A stretch of DNA of 10,991 nt from Holosporales bacterium (GCA_031270515.1 JAISXM010000057.1:1-10991), one strand, 5' to 3'; positions 1 to 7,850 are shown, counted from the stretch's first letter. Translations and numbers: made by a program. Notes: generated from the letters alone by a model not told the origin.

Positions 1-1600
1 GTTTTTCCTTCGGTGACGACGTTTCTTTGCTCGCTGCGGCTTTGGTGTCTGCGGCCAACTTCTTTAAATTCTCGTCCTCGTTTATTTTAACCGCAACAAA
101 TCGCTCCATCCCATCAAAAGCAACACGAAGCAATATAGTCGATTTCCCTAGGTTAAACGCATTCAACACAGCATCCCGCGCTTGGAGCACATTAGTCACC
201 AAAACACCATTAACTGCCAAAATTACAGACCTGGGCCCAATCCCCGCTTCTTCTGCAGGGCTATCTGAAGTGACGTTGGTGACTAGCACGCCTCCTTGGC
301 CTGCGGCCAGCGTCATCCCTAAAATTTCGACAGGCTTGTTGTCTTCCGGAGAGGCGGACGGAGCTATGCCGTTGATTTTATCGAAATCACCAAGTTTAAC
401 ATTTATTGTGATTTCCTTGATTTTGCCATCGTCCATCTTTCTCATGACAACGACTTTGTGAGTCGTATCAACGCGAGCATCCCCTACGACGCGGGACAAC
501 TTAGACTTCCCTGTAACCTCCACGTCGTCGAATTTTATGACAACGTCTCCTTCTCTTATGTCGGCCTTGCGTGCTGGACTGTCGGGTTCAACTTTTGCGA
601 CAATAGCTCCTGTTTTATGTGAGTACTCACCACTTTCCGCCATCGACTTGTCAAAATCTTGCACGGACACCCCAAGTGCTCCATGTTGAGCCTTTTTGTC
701 CGCAATCAATTGATCGATCACCCTGCGCGCATTGTTGGAAGGGATAGCAAAACCGATTCCAACGTTGCCACCGGACGGCGTAATGATAACCGTGTTTATT
801 CCAATGACCTGACCATCCATGCTGATAAGGCAACCACCGGAATTCCCCATATTTATTTGCGCGCTGTGCTGTATGAAATCATCGGTAAACGCCGAAGACG
901 ATCCCGCAAACGGAATATCGCGACTTTTTGCAGATACGATTCCGTGAGTGACCGTGTTGCCAAGCCCAAAAGGATTGCCGATCGCAATAACCCATTGCCC
1001 GACTTCCGACCTAGATGAGTCGCCCCACTCAAGCGCGCGAATCATGTGCATTTGTGCTTTGGGGACGTCCTTTAACTCAATCCGGAGCACGGCCAAGTCT
1101 GTGCGCGGATCCGTCCCGTGCAAAGTGGCGGGGATCTCGGTTTTGTCACTAAGCAAAATATTGACTTTGACTGTGTTCTCCACTATGTGGTTGTTCGTTG
1201 CAATGTATGCGCAATTCTTGTCCACCTGAATGAAGAATCCTGAGCCTCCGACCTTCACCTTTTTGGGCTGATCCCGACCACCACCAGAGAAACCTCTGAA
1301 CAAATCCTCGAATGGAGTCCCTTTGAAGGACTTGCTAAAATCAGAGTTCTCATCACTTCCAGGTTGTGACTGAACAGCGACTATACTTACGACGCTATTC
1401 GTGACATCCTTTACAACCTGAGAGAAGTCCCATACTTGCGACTGATTACTTTTCTTTGAGCCTGACGCGCTGCTTGGCTGCTGGACATCATTGCTTGAGC
1501 CTGTTGACCCGCTATTACTGCAGTTGGTAGTCGCAACATACCCGACGTTCAATAAACAGCCAAACGTTAAAATCACAGATAATTTATTTATCGACGACAT
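1..1600 (-). CDS. degP: DegP/HtrA-family periplasmic serine endoprotease (3' end beyond window)
   Basis: Periplasmic ATP-independent protease/chaperone that degrades misfolded envelope proteins. The 533 codons visible read without a stop to the left edge. A short N-terminal hydrophobic stretch (about residues 7-24) is a likely signal peptide, followed by a Ser/Gln/Asn-rich linker. The chymotrypsin-like domain carries the triad His138 (in TNNHIVE), Asp168 (in RTDLAVL) and Ser254 (in NMGNSGG); the His-Asp spacing of 30 equals that of E. coli DegP. A GTPFEDLFRGF segment before the domain resembles the LA loop of DegP/DegQ. PDZ1 is roughly 305-405 (starting near ALGVSV) and PDZ2 roughly 424-508 (ILGMTL to FVAVKI), followed by a Lys/Ala-rich tail. 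The ATG at 1598-1600 is chosen because GGGAG (plus 1606-1610) sits 5 nt upstream. Met replaces the more usual Pro/Arg in the INxGNSGG motif. Two PDZ domains argue for DegP/DegQ rather than DegS. Family assignment is firm; the exact paralogue is not. Confidence 0.95.
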   Translation of the reverse strand, partial: MSSINKLSVILTFGCLLNVGYVATTNCSNSGSTGSSNDVQQPSSASGSKKSNQSQVWDFSQVVKDVTNSVVSIVAVQSQPGSDENSDFSKSFKGTPFEDLFRGFSGGGRDQPKKVKVGGSGFFIQVDKNCAYIATNNHIVENTVKVNILLSDKTEIPATLHGTDPRTDLAVLRIELKDVPKAQMHMIRALEWGDSSRSEVGQWVIAIGNPFGLGNTVTHGIVSAKSRDIPFAGSSSAFTDDFIQHSAQINMGNSGGCLISMDGQVIGINTVIITPSGGNVGIGFAIPSNNARRVIDQLIADKKAQHGALGVSVQDFDKSMAESGEYSHKTGAIVAKVEPDSPARKADIREGDVVIKFDDVEVTGKSKLSRVVGDARVDTTHKVVVMRKMDDGKIKEITINVKLGDFDKINGIAPSASPEDNKPVEILGMTLAAGQGGVLVTNVTSDSPAEEAGIGPRSVILAVNGVLVTNVLQARDAVLNAFNLGKSTILLRVAFDGMERFVAVKINEDENLKKLAADTKAAASKETSSPKEK

Positions 1601-1718
1601 GATAACTCCCAAATCTAAACTTTCCGCTAGAAAACAATCCCCTGATACTTTCTCATAACAAACATTTTTACTTTTAGCGTTACAGAAACGTTGATCTACA
1701 ACGATGTTCAAAATGTTT

Positions 1719-1747
1719 ATTATAGGGCTCCTGGTATACCTGCCCAA
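1719..1747 (-). promoter_or_regulatory. Sigma70-type promoter for degP
   Basis: On the minus strand TTGGGC (plus 1742-1747) is followed by exactly 17 nt and then a perfect TATAAT (plus 1719-1724). The -35 matches consensus at its TTG. Transcription would start near 1712, giving a leader of about 110 nt to the degP ATG. No sigmaE-like or clear sigma32-like element was recognised. Confidence 0.6.
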
Positions 1748-1755
1748 CATCGGGC
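1742..1755. promoter_or_regulatory. Small inverted repeat over the degP -35 box
   Basis: GCCC (1742-1745) and GGGC (1752-1755) flank a 6-nt spacer, so the dyad covers the proposed -35. It could be a repressor half-site pair, but 4-bp arms occur easily by chance. Confidence 0.2.
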
Positions 1756-1864
1756 GCCACAGTATTTAACGCACTGCAACTTTGATACGCAATAGACCCC
1801 CTGCGACTGGCATAGCTTTTACCCTTTACTCATTCAGTGTAACAAAAAATAGTAAATACATTAT

Positions 1865-1884
1865 AAAAAAAACTTGTTTTTTTG
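1865..1884. terminator. A/T-rich hairpin with T tract, possible weak terminator
   Basis: Eight A residues (1865-1872), then CTTG, then seven T residues (1877-1883) can fold as an 8-bp stem with a 2-nt loop, or 7 bp with a CTTG loop. Read on the minus strand it ends in an eight-T run, as in an intrinsic terminator. The stem has almost no GC, so termination strength is doubtful. Confidence 0.3.
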
Positions 1885-1941
1885 TTTAAATCCAATCACA
1901 AAAAGAATTAGCCGCAGGAGTTTTGGAGCGCAAATTGGGAC

Positions 1942-1963
1942 CCCATTCAACTAGTTGAATGGG
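1942..1963. terminator. Perfect 22-nt palindrome after the lysine-rich gene
   Basis: Arms CCCATTCAA and TTGAATGGG enclose CTAG, so the whole 22 nt is its own reverse complement. An outer GGG/CCC pair beyond a 2x2 internal loop could lengthen the stem. It starts 24 nt past the stop codon of the gene at 1988-2926. No T run follows on either strand, so it may be an mRNA 3' end-protecting hairpin or a dimeric protein site rather than a Rho-independent terminator. Confidence 0.4.
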
Positions 1964-1987
1964 CACCCGACGCAGAGCTGTATTCGT

Positions 1988-2926
1988 CTAATTTTCCGAG
2001 GACCGCGCTGCAGCCGAACGCTTTTTCATCCACCGATCCCTTGCTTTTAAGAATTTACCAGCGTCTTTTCTTAGCTCTTTTATTCCTTTTTTCCATTTTA
2101 CAACGTCATTCTTTTTCTTGTCTTTTTTCTTGTCTTTTCTATCATGCGACTTCTTATTTTTTTTGCCTGCCTTACTCTTTTTATCCTTTTTATTCTTAGC
2201 CTTGTTTTTCTTTTTATCTTTAGCCTTGTCTTTTTTCTTCTTTTCGTGTTTTTTGCCTTTGCCCTTAGACTCGTCGGATTTTTCGGATTTGCCAGACGTT
2301 TCTACTTCTTTCGACTCTTCAGATGATTCAGATTTTTCGGATTTTTCGGATTCGTCGCTTGTGTCTGTATCTTCGGATTCGTCGTGCGTTTCGGATTTTT
2401 TAGGATTTGTCTTAGCCTTTGATTCATCATCCCGCTCATAGCCCATGGCAGCACGGCACACGGCAATGTCTTCGTCGGACATTGAGCCCATCTGGTCATA
2501 CAGCCTGAGCGCCCGCGCCCGCAACCTCGCGATTTTGTCCAGCGGATACGAACTCGAAAGGCTGCTGTTGGCTAGTGTGGATAAAAGGACCTGCTTGCTT
2601 GCGGTTATTACGCTCAGCAGCACGGTGTAATCGCTTTCGCTGAGGTTTTCGACCGCCGCGCGCAAATAGCTAATTTCCGCAGCCTCAACCGCGCTTATAA
2701 AATCCGGCGAGAGCGGTTCGCCAGTTTGGGCATTCCTCACGTCAATAGCTAAGTGAGACGCCGACTTTTTGCCCTGGTAGAAGCTTATCGTCGACGTCTG
2801 CCCTTCTGCGCCAGGTGCCGATTTTTGCCCTTGGTCTGCCGTGGAGTACATTGAGGCAACGCCTCCCCACAAACAGCACACTGCGACCATTCCAAATGCT
2901 AAAGTTCTCTTTTCTATTTTTTTCAT
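1988..2926 (-). CDS. Exported low-complexity protein with acidic and poly-lysine segments, function unknown
   Basis: I do not recognise this 312-residue protein. The N-terminus MKKIEKRTLAFGMVAVCC is a typical signal peptide (basic start, hydrophobic to about residue 27). Residues 65-162 look helical and globular (AEISYLRAAVENL, DKIARLRARALRLYDQM) and are the only part likely to have family relatives. Residues 165-220 are rich in Ser, Glu and Asp with SEKSEKSES-type repeats; residues 221-272 are mostly Lys; residues 273-312 form a basic amphipathic segment with Trp. The ATG at 2924-2926 is preferred because a run of five G (plus 2931-2935) lies 4 nt upstream; an upstream in-frame GTG at 2974 would lie inside a duplicated remnant of the neighbouring RND gene. 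It sits 102 nt after the RND transporter gene and could share its transcript. Charge segregation suggests binding of a polyanion or envelope surface, which is inference only. Confidence 0.75.
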   Translation of the reverse strand: MKKIEKRTLAFGMVAVCCLWGGVASMYSTADQGQKSAPGAEGQTSTISFYQGKKSASHLAIDVRNAQTGEPLSPDFISAVEAAEISYLRAAVENLSESDYTVLLSVITASKQVLLSTLANSSLSSSYPLDKIARLRARALRLYDQMGSMSDEDIAVCRAAMGYERDDESKAKTNPKKSETHDESEDTDTSDESEKSEKSESSEESKEVETSGKSEKSDESKGKGKKHEKKKKDKAKDKKKNKAKNKKDKKSKAGKKNKKSHDRKDKKKDKKKNDVVKWKKGIKELRKDAGKFLKARDRWMKKRSAAARSSEN

Positions 2927-2964
2927 GATTCCCCCTATCTGATATTCAAACAAAACAACCCATA

Positions 2965-3021
2965 TTACACGCACTCCAATTCCTCAATCGGCCTTTTTAC
3001 TTATGACACTATAGAACAAAA
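2965..3021 (-). pseudogene. Decayed duplicate of the RND transporter 3' end
   Basis: Nineteen codons here match the last codons of the RND gene at 3029-6109. The bases 2964-3009 match 3028-3073 at 40 of 46 positions, offset by 64 nt. Translated, the remnant reads FCSIVS, stop, VKRPIEELECV, stop, against FYVLMSKVKRPLDELECV, stop, in the intact gene: 12 of 19 codons agree in meaning. The internal TAA (3001-3003) shows that it is not functional. It could be the stump of a former tandem RND paralogue or a short tandem duplication. Confidence 0.75.
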
Positions 3022-3028
3022 GCTTTGA

Positions 3029-6000
3029 TTACACGCACTCCAATTCATCCAACGGTCTTTTTACTTTTGACATCAGCACATAAAACACGGGAACCACAAA
3101 CAGCGTAAATATCGTCCCCAGAGTCATTCCTCCGACCACCGTCCATCCCAGCTGCCACCGAGGCTCCGCGCCCGCGCCCGTAGCAAGCGCAAGCGGCAGC
3201 GTACCCAGCACCATCGCCAGCGTCGTCATGATAACAGGACGCAAACGAATCAGCCCTGACTTAACTATCGCGCGTCGAATATTAAGGCCTTCATTCATTT
3301 GAATCTTGTTCGCGAAGTCCACTATCAAAATTCCGTGTTTAGTTATTAATCCGACAAGCGTAATTAGCCCAATATTTGAATACATATTTAAGCTTCCATT
3401 ACTCATCATACCAAGCGTCAACACAGCACTAATAATTGCGAGCGGCACACTACACAATATAATCAACGGGTCCCGCCAACTTTCAAATTGTGCCGCCATA
3501 ACAAAGTAAATAAACAGCACCGCCAATCCGAATATCATCGCGATAACATTGCGTTCCTGCAAAAACTGCTTCGTGGAACCCGTGAACTCGAGAACGACGT
3601 CACGCGGCAGAATCTCATCCTTTTTGGCATTTACATACCCGATGCCTTCGTCGACCCCATGCCCGACCGACATATATCCGGTCACGCCCACGGCACGCGT
3701 CCTGTTATAGTGATAAATCTCAACAGGCGCCGACCTAGAATTAATCTGAATCAACTCGGATAGCGGAATTAGTTTATCTCTGCGTTCTCCACCTTTTACA
3801 TGAATATTCAAAATATCTTCTGGCGTTGATCTAGCTTCGTTTTCTACTTCAACTTTTACATCATACAACTTGTGGTCCTTTCTAAACGTGTTCACCTTGC
3901 GTCCACGAATCAATGCGTCGATCGTATTCGCAATAGTGCTCGGTTCAATGAACAAGCTCAGCACCTTATCGCGCATCACTGTAATCGTATAGTCCTCCGC
4001 GTCATTGTTTGTCGCACTCAGCACGCCCGTCGTAATACCGGATCGCCTAAACTCATACCCCAACGCATGAGCCAACTCTCGAAGCTCTTTGTGTGACTTA
4101 TTCCCGCGAACAACGAACTCCACCGACGCATCCGAACCGCTACCGCCACTGTGCCCAGCCCTGATCGACTGAAAATCAAGTCCCGTTATGTCCCTTATTT
4201 TGTCTTTTATCTCGTCGGCGACTGCATCTGATGACCGCTTTTTTCCTGATTTTAACGTAAGGTGACACTTGAAACTCGGATTCGTTATATTAATTTCGCG
4301 AGTTTCAATGTCTGGAATCGTCGCAAGTATATTATCAAAATCGCGAATATACTTTTCTGTAAACTCCAATGTCGCAGATTGCGGTGCGTGTCCAGTTATA
4401 TCAATCAGCCCAGTATCTTCTTTTGGAAAAATTTGAGATGGAAGCGTCATATAAACCAAGCCGCCCAATCCAGCAAAAGCCAAAGCCAACGTGATCACCA
4501 CAAACTTGCGATCCAAAGCCTTGTTTAGCGCACGCTCGTATGCCACCGTAAGCTGGTTCATCACGCGGTCAATTTGAATAAGATTGAATAACTTGCTAAA
4601 AATTGACCTGCGCATCTCAACAACATCCGAACTCGACATTAGTATTTTCGAACACATCATTGGAGACAACGTCAGCGCAGCAAACCCGGATAATATGACC
4701 GCGCATGCTAACGTAATAGAAAATTCTGTTAATATTTTTCCAGTAATTCCCGTCGCCAAAGATACTGGTGCATACACAGCGGCCAACGTTAATGTCATGG
4801 CGATAACAGCAAAATTTACTTCCTTAATCCCCAACACCGACGCCTTCACCCGCGACATACCCATTTCTAAGTAACGGTGAACGTTTTCCAGCACAACAAT
4901 AGCGTCGTCAACGACAAGCCCCACAGCTAACACAAATGCCAACAACGTAAGCGTATTAAAGCTAAATCCAAACAGGTACATAAATGCTGCAGTTCCAATC
5001 AACGACACAGGAATCGTAATCAGAGGGATAACCGCGGCCCGAACAGACCCCAGGAAGAGCAACACCACAATAGTAACAAGAATAATTGCCTCAAATATTG
5101 TGCGATACACCTCGGTAAGCGAGCGCTCAATGTATTCCGTGCTATCATACGACACCATCATCTGAATATCCCCGGACAAGCGCGTCTCTTTCAGCTCGGC
5201 CATCAATTTTTTGACGCCACGCACCACACTTATAGGGTTGACGTTGGACTGCTTTGTTATAGACATGCTAACGCCCCGCTGACCATTAATATAGGAGCGA
5301 GTCTTTGTCTTTTGCGATTCAATCTCGGCACGCCCAATATCACTTAAACGAATAAGCCTCCCATTCTTTGTCAAAATGACCATCTTCTCGAATTCCTCAG
5401 GGCGCTCCAAATTCGCCACCGTCGTCACCAGGTATTCTCTATTTTTGCTAACGATGTGTCCCGCGGGAAGCTCCAGGTTTTGCCCCTTAATCGCCTCAAT
5501 GACGTCACCTATCGCCAATCCGTACGACGCCATCTTTTTTGGGTCGACATATATGCACATGACAAGCAGCCCCTCTCCATAGAGGTCTACTCGTCCCACA
5601 CCAGGAACAGATTCAAAATCCTTCTGAATTTCCTTCGACACCAAATCAAACAACTCGCTGCGCGGCATCTTTGATGAATGAAAAGCCACGTTCATAACCG
5701 CGCCTTCATCATGTCGAATTCTGGTAATTACCGGCTCGTTCATATCTCGCGGAAGGTGGTCGCGCTCTCTGCTTATGCGGTCGCGAATGTCGTTAACGGC
5801 TTCATCCAAGCTTCTGTTTTGCTTAAAAACCAGCACAACATTGCTACGAGACGTATTGCTATATGAAGAGATGTGGTCGATGCCCTCGATACCAGCAAAC
5901 GCGTCCTCCAGCAACTTCGTCACCTGGCTCTCCACGATTTCCGGCCCCGCGCCAGGCAATGCGACTTCGACGGTTACGGTAGGATGCTCCCACTTCGGAT

Positions 6001-6109
6001 ACTGCTGCAATGGAATGCGCGAGCCAAGAACCAGCCCTATAAGCATAATTACGAATGTCATGACCCATGCAAATACTGGCCGTTTAATACAAACTTCTGA
6101 CAAATTCAT
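3029..6109 (-). CDS. RND-family (HAE1, AcrB-like) multidrug efflux transporter
   Basis: Inner-membrane proton-driven exporter of 1026 residues, the usual length for AcrB/MexB-type pumps. It starts with the family opening IKRPVFAWVM and TM1 (about 11-30). A large periplasmic porter loop (about 31-335) precedes TM2-6 (about 336-490). TM4 has GLVVDDAIVVLENV with Asp401 and Asp402, equivalent to the proton-relay pair of AcrB. TM7 is about 536-555, the second porter loop 556-853, and TM8-12 about 854-1012, with QFESWRDPLIIL and Lys924 in GLITKHGILIVDFAN, equivalent to AcrB Lys940. All key relay residues are present, so it should be active. The ATG at 6107-6109 has AGAGG (plus 6114-6118) 4 nt upstream. 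Its adaptor is encoded immediately upstream, with a 234-nt gap carrying a separate promoter. No outer-membrane channel gene is in the window. Substrates cannot be told from sequence. Confidence 0.96.
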   Translation of the reverse strand: MNLSEVCIKRPVFAWVMTFVIMLIGLVLGSRIPLQQYPKWEHPTVTVEVALPGAGPEIVESQVTKLLEDAFAGIEGIDHISSYSNTSRSNVVLVFKQNRSLDEAVNDIRDRISRERDHLPRDMNEPVITRIRHDEGAVMNVAFHSSKMPRSELFDLVSKEIQKDFESVPGVGRVDLYGEGLLVMCIYVDPKKMASYGLAIGDVIEAIKGQNLELPAGHIVSKNREYLVTTVANLERPEEFEKMVILTKNGRLIRLSDIGRAEIESQKTKTRSYINGQRGVSMSITKQSNVNPISVVRGVKKLMAELKETRLSGDIQMMVSYDSTEYIERSLTEVYRTIFEAIILVTIVVLLFLGSVRAAVIPLITIPVSLIGTAAFMYLFGFSFNTLTLLAFVLAVGLVVDDAIVVLENVHRYLEMGMSRVKASVLGIKEVNFAVIAMTLTLAAVYAPVSLATGITGKILTEFSITLACAVILSGFAALTLSPMMCSKILMSSSDVVEMRRSIFSKLFNLIQIDRVMNQLTVAYERALNKALDRKFVVITLALAFAGLGGLVYMTLPSQIFPKEDTGLIDITGHAPQSATLEFTEKYIRDFDNILATIPDIETREINITNPSFKCHLTLKSGKKRSSDAVADEIKDKIRDITGLDFQSIRAGHSGGSGSDASVEFVVRGNKSHKELRELAHALGYEFRRSGITTGVLSATNNDAEDYTITVMRDKVLSLFIEPSTIANTIDALIRGRKVNTFRKDHKLYDVKVEVENEARSTPEDILNIHVKGGERRDKLIPLSELIQINSRSAPVEIYHYNRTRAVGVTGYMSVGHGVDEGIGYVNAKKDEILPRDVVLEFTGSTKQFLQERNVIAMIFGLAVLFIYFVMAAQFESWRDPLIILCSVPLAIISAVLTLGMMSNGSLNMYSNIGLITLVGLITKHGILIVDFANKIQMNEGLNIRRAIVKSGLIRLRPVIMTTLAMVLGTLPLALATGAGAEPRWQLGWTVVGGMTLGTIFTLFVVPVFYVLMSKVKRPLDELECV

Positions 6110-6130
6110 GATTACCTCTAAATAAATATA

Positions 6131-6147
6131 GTCATTACCCTAATGAC
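6131..6147. promoter_or_regulatory. Perfect inverted repeat just upstream of the RND gene
   Basis: GTCATTA and TAATGAC surround CCC, giving a 7-bp stem with a 3-nt loop. It ends about 22 nt before the RND start codon and 13 nt from its Shine-Dalgarno. It could be a dimeric repressor operator or an RNA hairpin in the leader that affects ribosome access. Confidence 0.4.
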
Positions 6148-6197
6148 ATTTCGTTCCGCTATAATTTCCCATAAAACGATTTAACGTGTTGCCACTA

Positions 6198-6240
6198 TCA
6201 ATCCGCTACACAGCAACAAATTTCAAACCGCTCTACACAG
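6198..6240. repeat. Operator-like direct repeats between promoter and RND gene
   Basis: TCAATCCGCTACACAG (6198-6213) and TCAAACCGCTCTACACAG (6223-6240) are two near-identical copies about 25 bp apart; the second carries a 2-nt CT insertion. They lie just downstream of the proposed RND promoter, a position suited to a repressor or response-regulator site. Confidence 0.45.
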
Positions 6241-6250
6241 GGGCCGGTAC

Positions 6251-6278
6251 ATTATACTACTACTAGTGGGTGCGACAA
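6251..6278 (-). promoter_or_regulatory. Candidate promoter for the RND transporter gene
   Basis: On the minus strand TTGTCG (plus 6273-6278), a 16-nt spacer and a perfect TATAAT (plus 6251-6256) lie about 140 nt before the RND start. The -35 is weak. It implies that the transporter can be transcribed apart from the adaptor. Confidence 0.5.
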
Positions 6279-6311
6279 ACAAGCACTTATACACTTAAGA
6301 AAAGCACAATA

Positions 6312-6340
6312 CTAATCCTCGCTTCCTCGCTAATCCTCGC
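6312..6340. repeat. Short direct repeat after the fusion protein stop
   Basis: CTAATCCTCGC occurs at 6312-6322 and again at 6330-6340, an 18-bp period, directly 3' of the adaptor gene stop codon. No function is evident. Confidence 0.35.
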
Positions 6341-6343
6341 CAA

Positions 6344-7816
6344 TTAATCATCTCCAATCTTTCCACTTCCATCGATTCCTGCAAGATCATCCTGACTCAT
6401 GTTCACAATCCGCACATAGCGCCCATCCGAAAGCCCTCGCCCAGAAGTGACAACGACATGCTTGGTCGTCAGTCCCGCGATTACTTCGACTCGCCCACGC
6501 TCTCTTGCTCCTGTTAAAATTGGAACACGACGCGCTCGTCCACGCTCGACGACCCAAACAAACTCTTGCTCTCCCATGCGCTCAATCGCAGACTCATCTA
6601 TTGTGATCGTTTCGCCTTGAATTCCTATGATTAGCGACACAGATGCAAACAATCCGGCCTTCAACATGCCATCTTCGTTTGGAATACTGGCTCGCAAAGC
6701 AATGCAGTTCGTAGCTGAATCGACATACGAATCAACAGCCTCAACTGTCCCACGGAATATGCGATCCTTATATGCGTCGACTTTCAGCTCAACAGCCTGC
6801 CCAACGCCCACGTCATTCACAAACTTTCCTGGAATACCGAATTTCACCTTTATTGGGGTTTGGTCGACGATTGTAACAAGTTCTTGCTCATGACGCACAT
6901 ACGACCCCTCGCTTATATCGATAAGTCCAATAACTCCGTCAAATGGCGCTCGAATTTCTGTGCGCTTGAGCTGCGCATTAGCACTGTCCAACTTCGCGGC
7001 ATACACGTTCATGTCTGCGCGCGCCTTATCCAGCTCTCGGACGCTGCCTGCACCAGCTGCACGAATTTTCTCCAAGCGCTCGAACTCGGCCTTTGCAGCC
7101 GCATACATTGCTTCGTTCTCTCGAACTCCAGTTTGATACAAATCGTCATTCAGCTTGATCAGTAAATCACCTTTCTTTACTTCGGACCCTTCAACAAAGT
7201 GGATTTTTTGCACACCACCATTTATTTCGGAGTGAATAACAACGGACGCATTCGCCTTTAGCTCCCCGATGGTGTTAATGTGCTTTGGCATGCTCGTGCT
7301 TACAACCCGCTCCACCTCAACGGAGATTTCGCGCGAGAGGTGGTCTTCGTCAGACCGCTCATCCGTCGTCAATATCCACCGGGCGAACTTTTGTAGCGGA
7401 GCCCTAGAGACTCTCACAAGAGAAAATCCAATCCCGCCTATTACAGCAAGCAACACCCCGATTTTGACAAAACTCAGGCTTCCGACATCATCGCCGCCTC
7501 CGCCACCCGACGCAGACCGAGATCTTCGCCTGGAGTGCCTCCTCTCTGATGACGCATGAGCGGCGGCGCTGTGCTCTAAAGGTTTTATCTCGTTACCCTC
7601 GTGCTCGGAATGCTCATGATTTACTACGGCGACAGAGCGCTCACCCTCGGCATCCCGGGGTTCTTCACGGTTGCCGGGCTCCTCATCCCGGGGTTCGTCA
7701 CGATTGCCGGGCTCCTCATTCGCACAATCGTGCTGCGGAGGATCACTCGCCTCGCTACCTGATTCAGCGTCGCTGTCTGTATTTAGTTTTTCTTCGAAGC
7801 CTTTATTTTCGTCCAT
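6344..7816 (-). CDS. Membrane fusion protein (periplasmic adaptor) of the RND efflux pump, with long N-terminal extension
   Basis: This 490-residue HlyD/AcrA-type adaptor should join the RND transporter encoded next to it to an outer-membrane channel. The ATG at 7814-7816 is chosen for GGGAG (plus 7823-7827) 6 nt upstream; an in-frame start at 7840 lacks this. Residues 1-110 are acidic and disordered-looking, with a tandem 11-residue repeat (EEPGNRDEPRD, EEPGNREEPRD, about 34-55) and then an Arg/Ser stretch (RRHSRRRSRS) and a five-Gly run. One membrane helix follows (about 116-135, FVKIGVLLAVIGGIGFSLV); the basic residues before it place the N-terminus in the cytoplasm. Then come the first lipoyl half (about 190-222), an alpha-hairpin (about 227-283), the second lipoyl half with RAPFDGVIG (about 289-297), a beta-barrel and a membrane-proximal domain ending near 472. 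The usual adaptor N-terminus is short or lipidated, so the cytoplasmic extension is unusual. The adaptor call is strong. Confidence 0.93.
   Translation of the reverse strand: MDENKGFEEKLNTDSDAESGSEASDPPQHDCANEEPGNRDEPRDEEPGNREEPRDAEGERSVAVVNHEHSEHEGNEIKPLEHSAAAHASSERRHSRRRSRSASGGGGGDDVGSLSFVKIGVLLAVIGGIGFSLVRVSRAPLQKFARWILTTDERSDEDHLSREISVEVERVVSTSMPKHINTIGELKANASVVIHSEINGGVQKIHFVEGSEVKKGDLLIKLNDDLYQTGVRENEAMYAAAKAEFERLEKIRAAGAGSVRELDKARADMNVYAAKLDSANAQLKRTEIRAPFDGVIGLIDISEGSYVRHEQELVTIVDQTPIKVKFGIPGKFVNDVGVGQAVELKVDAYKDRIFRGTVEAVDSYVDSATNCIALRASIPNEDGMLKAGLFASVSLIIGIQGETITIDESAIERMGEQEFVWVVERGRARRVPILTGARERGRVEVIAGLTTKHVVVTSGRGLSDGRYVRIVNMSQDDLAGIDGSGKIGDD
7651..7716 (-). repeat. 33-nt in-frame tandem repeat in the fusion protein gene
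   Basis: Copies 7651-7683 and 7684-7716 are adjacent and differ at 2 of 33 positions. Each encodes 11 residues (EEPGNR-x-EPRD). The near identity implies a recent duplication by slippage or recombination. Confidence 0.9.
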
Positions 7817-7850
7817 CCTGATCTCCCAAAAACATTGCATTACCCCTTTT

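Larger units (their letters stand above)
1601..1987. other. Intergenic region between the lysine-rich protein gene and degP
   Basis: These 387 bases contain no convincing gene on either strand. They hold, in transcription order on the minus strand, a perfect palindrome just after the upstream stop codon, an A/T hairpin, a sigma70-like promoter and a leader of about 110 nt to degP. The leader includes a small CGTTG/CAACG stem (5 bp, 5-nt loop, about 1689-1703). Confidence 0.7.

Noticed and set aside
659..1229. Plus-strand frames within degP
   Set aside because: They are shadows of degP, whose minus-strand frame shows the full triad and two PDZ domains.
1566..1600. Possible lipobox at the DegP N-terminus (TFGC, TTNC)
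   Set aside because: Neither matches the Leu-Ala/Ser-Gly/Ala-Cys pattern, so an ordinary signal peptide is preferred.
2118..2441. Plus-strand frame rich in Phe, Leu and Ser that looks like a membrane protein
   Set aside because: It is the antisense reading of the Lys/Glu/Ser-rich part of the exported protein gene; AAG/AAA-rich codons read as Phe/Leu on the opposite strand.
2927..2974. Upstream GTG start adding 16 residues to the lysine-rich protein
   Set aside because: The GTG lies within the duplicated RND 3' remnant and would put extra residues before an otherwise clean signal peptide; the ATG at 2926 has a strong G-rich ribosome site.
7651..7716. GC-rich 33-nt repeats considered as a CRISPR fragment or REP element
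   Set aside because: There are only two directly adjacent copies with no spacers, and they are in frame within the adaptor gene.
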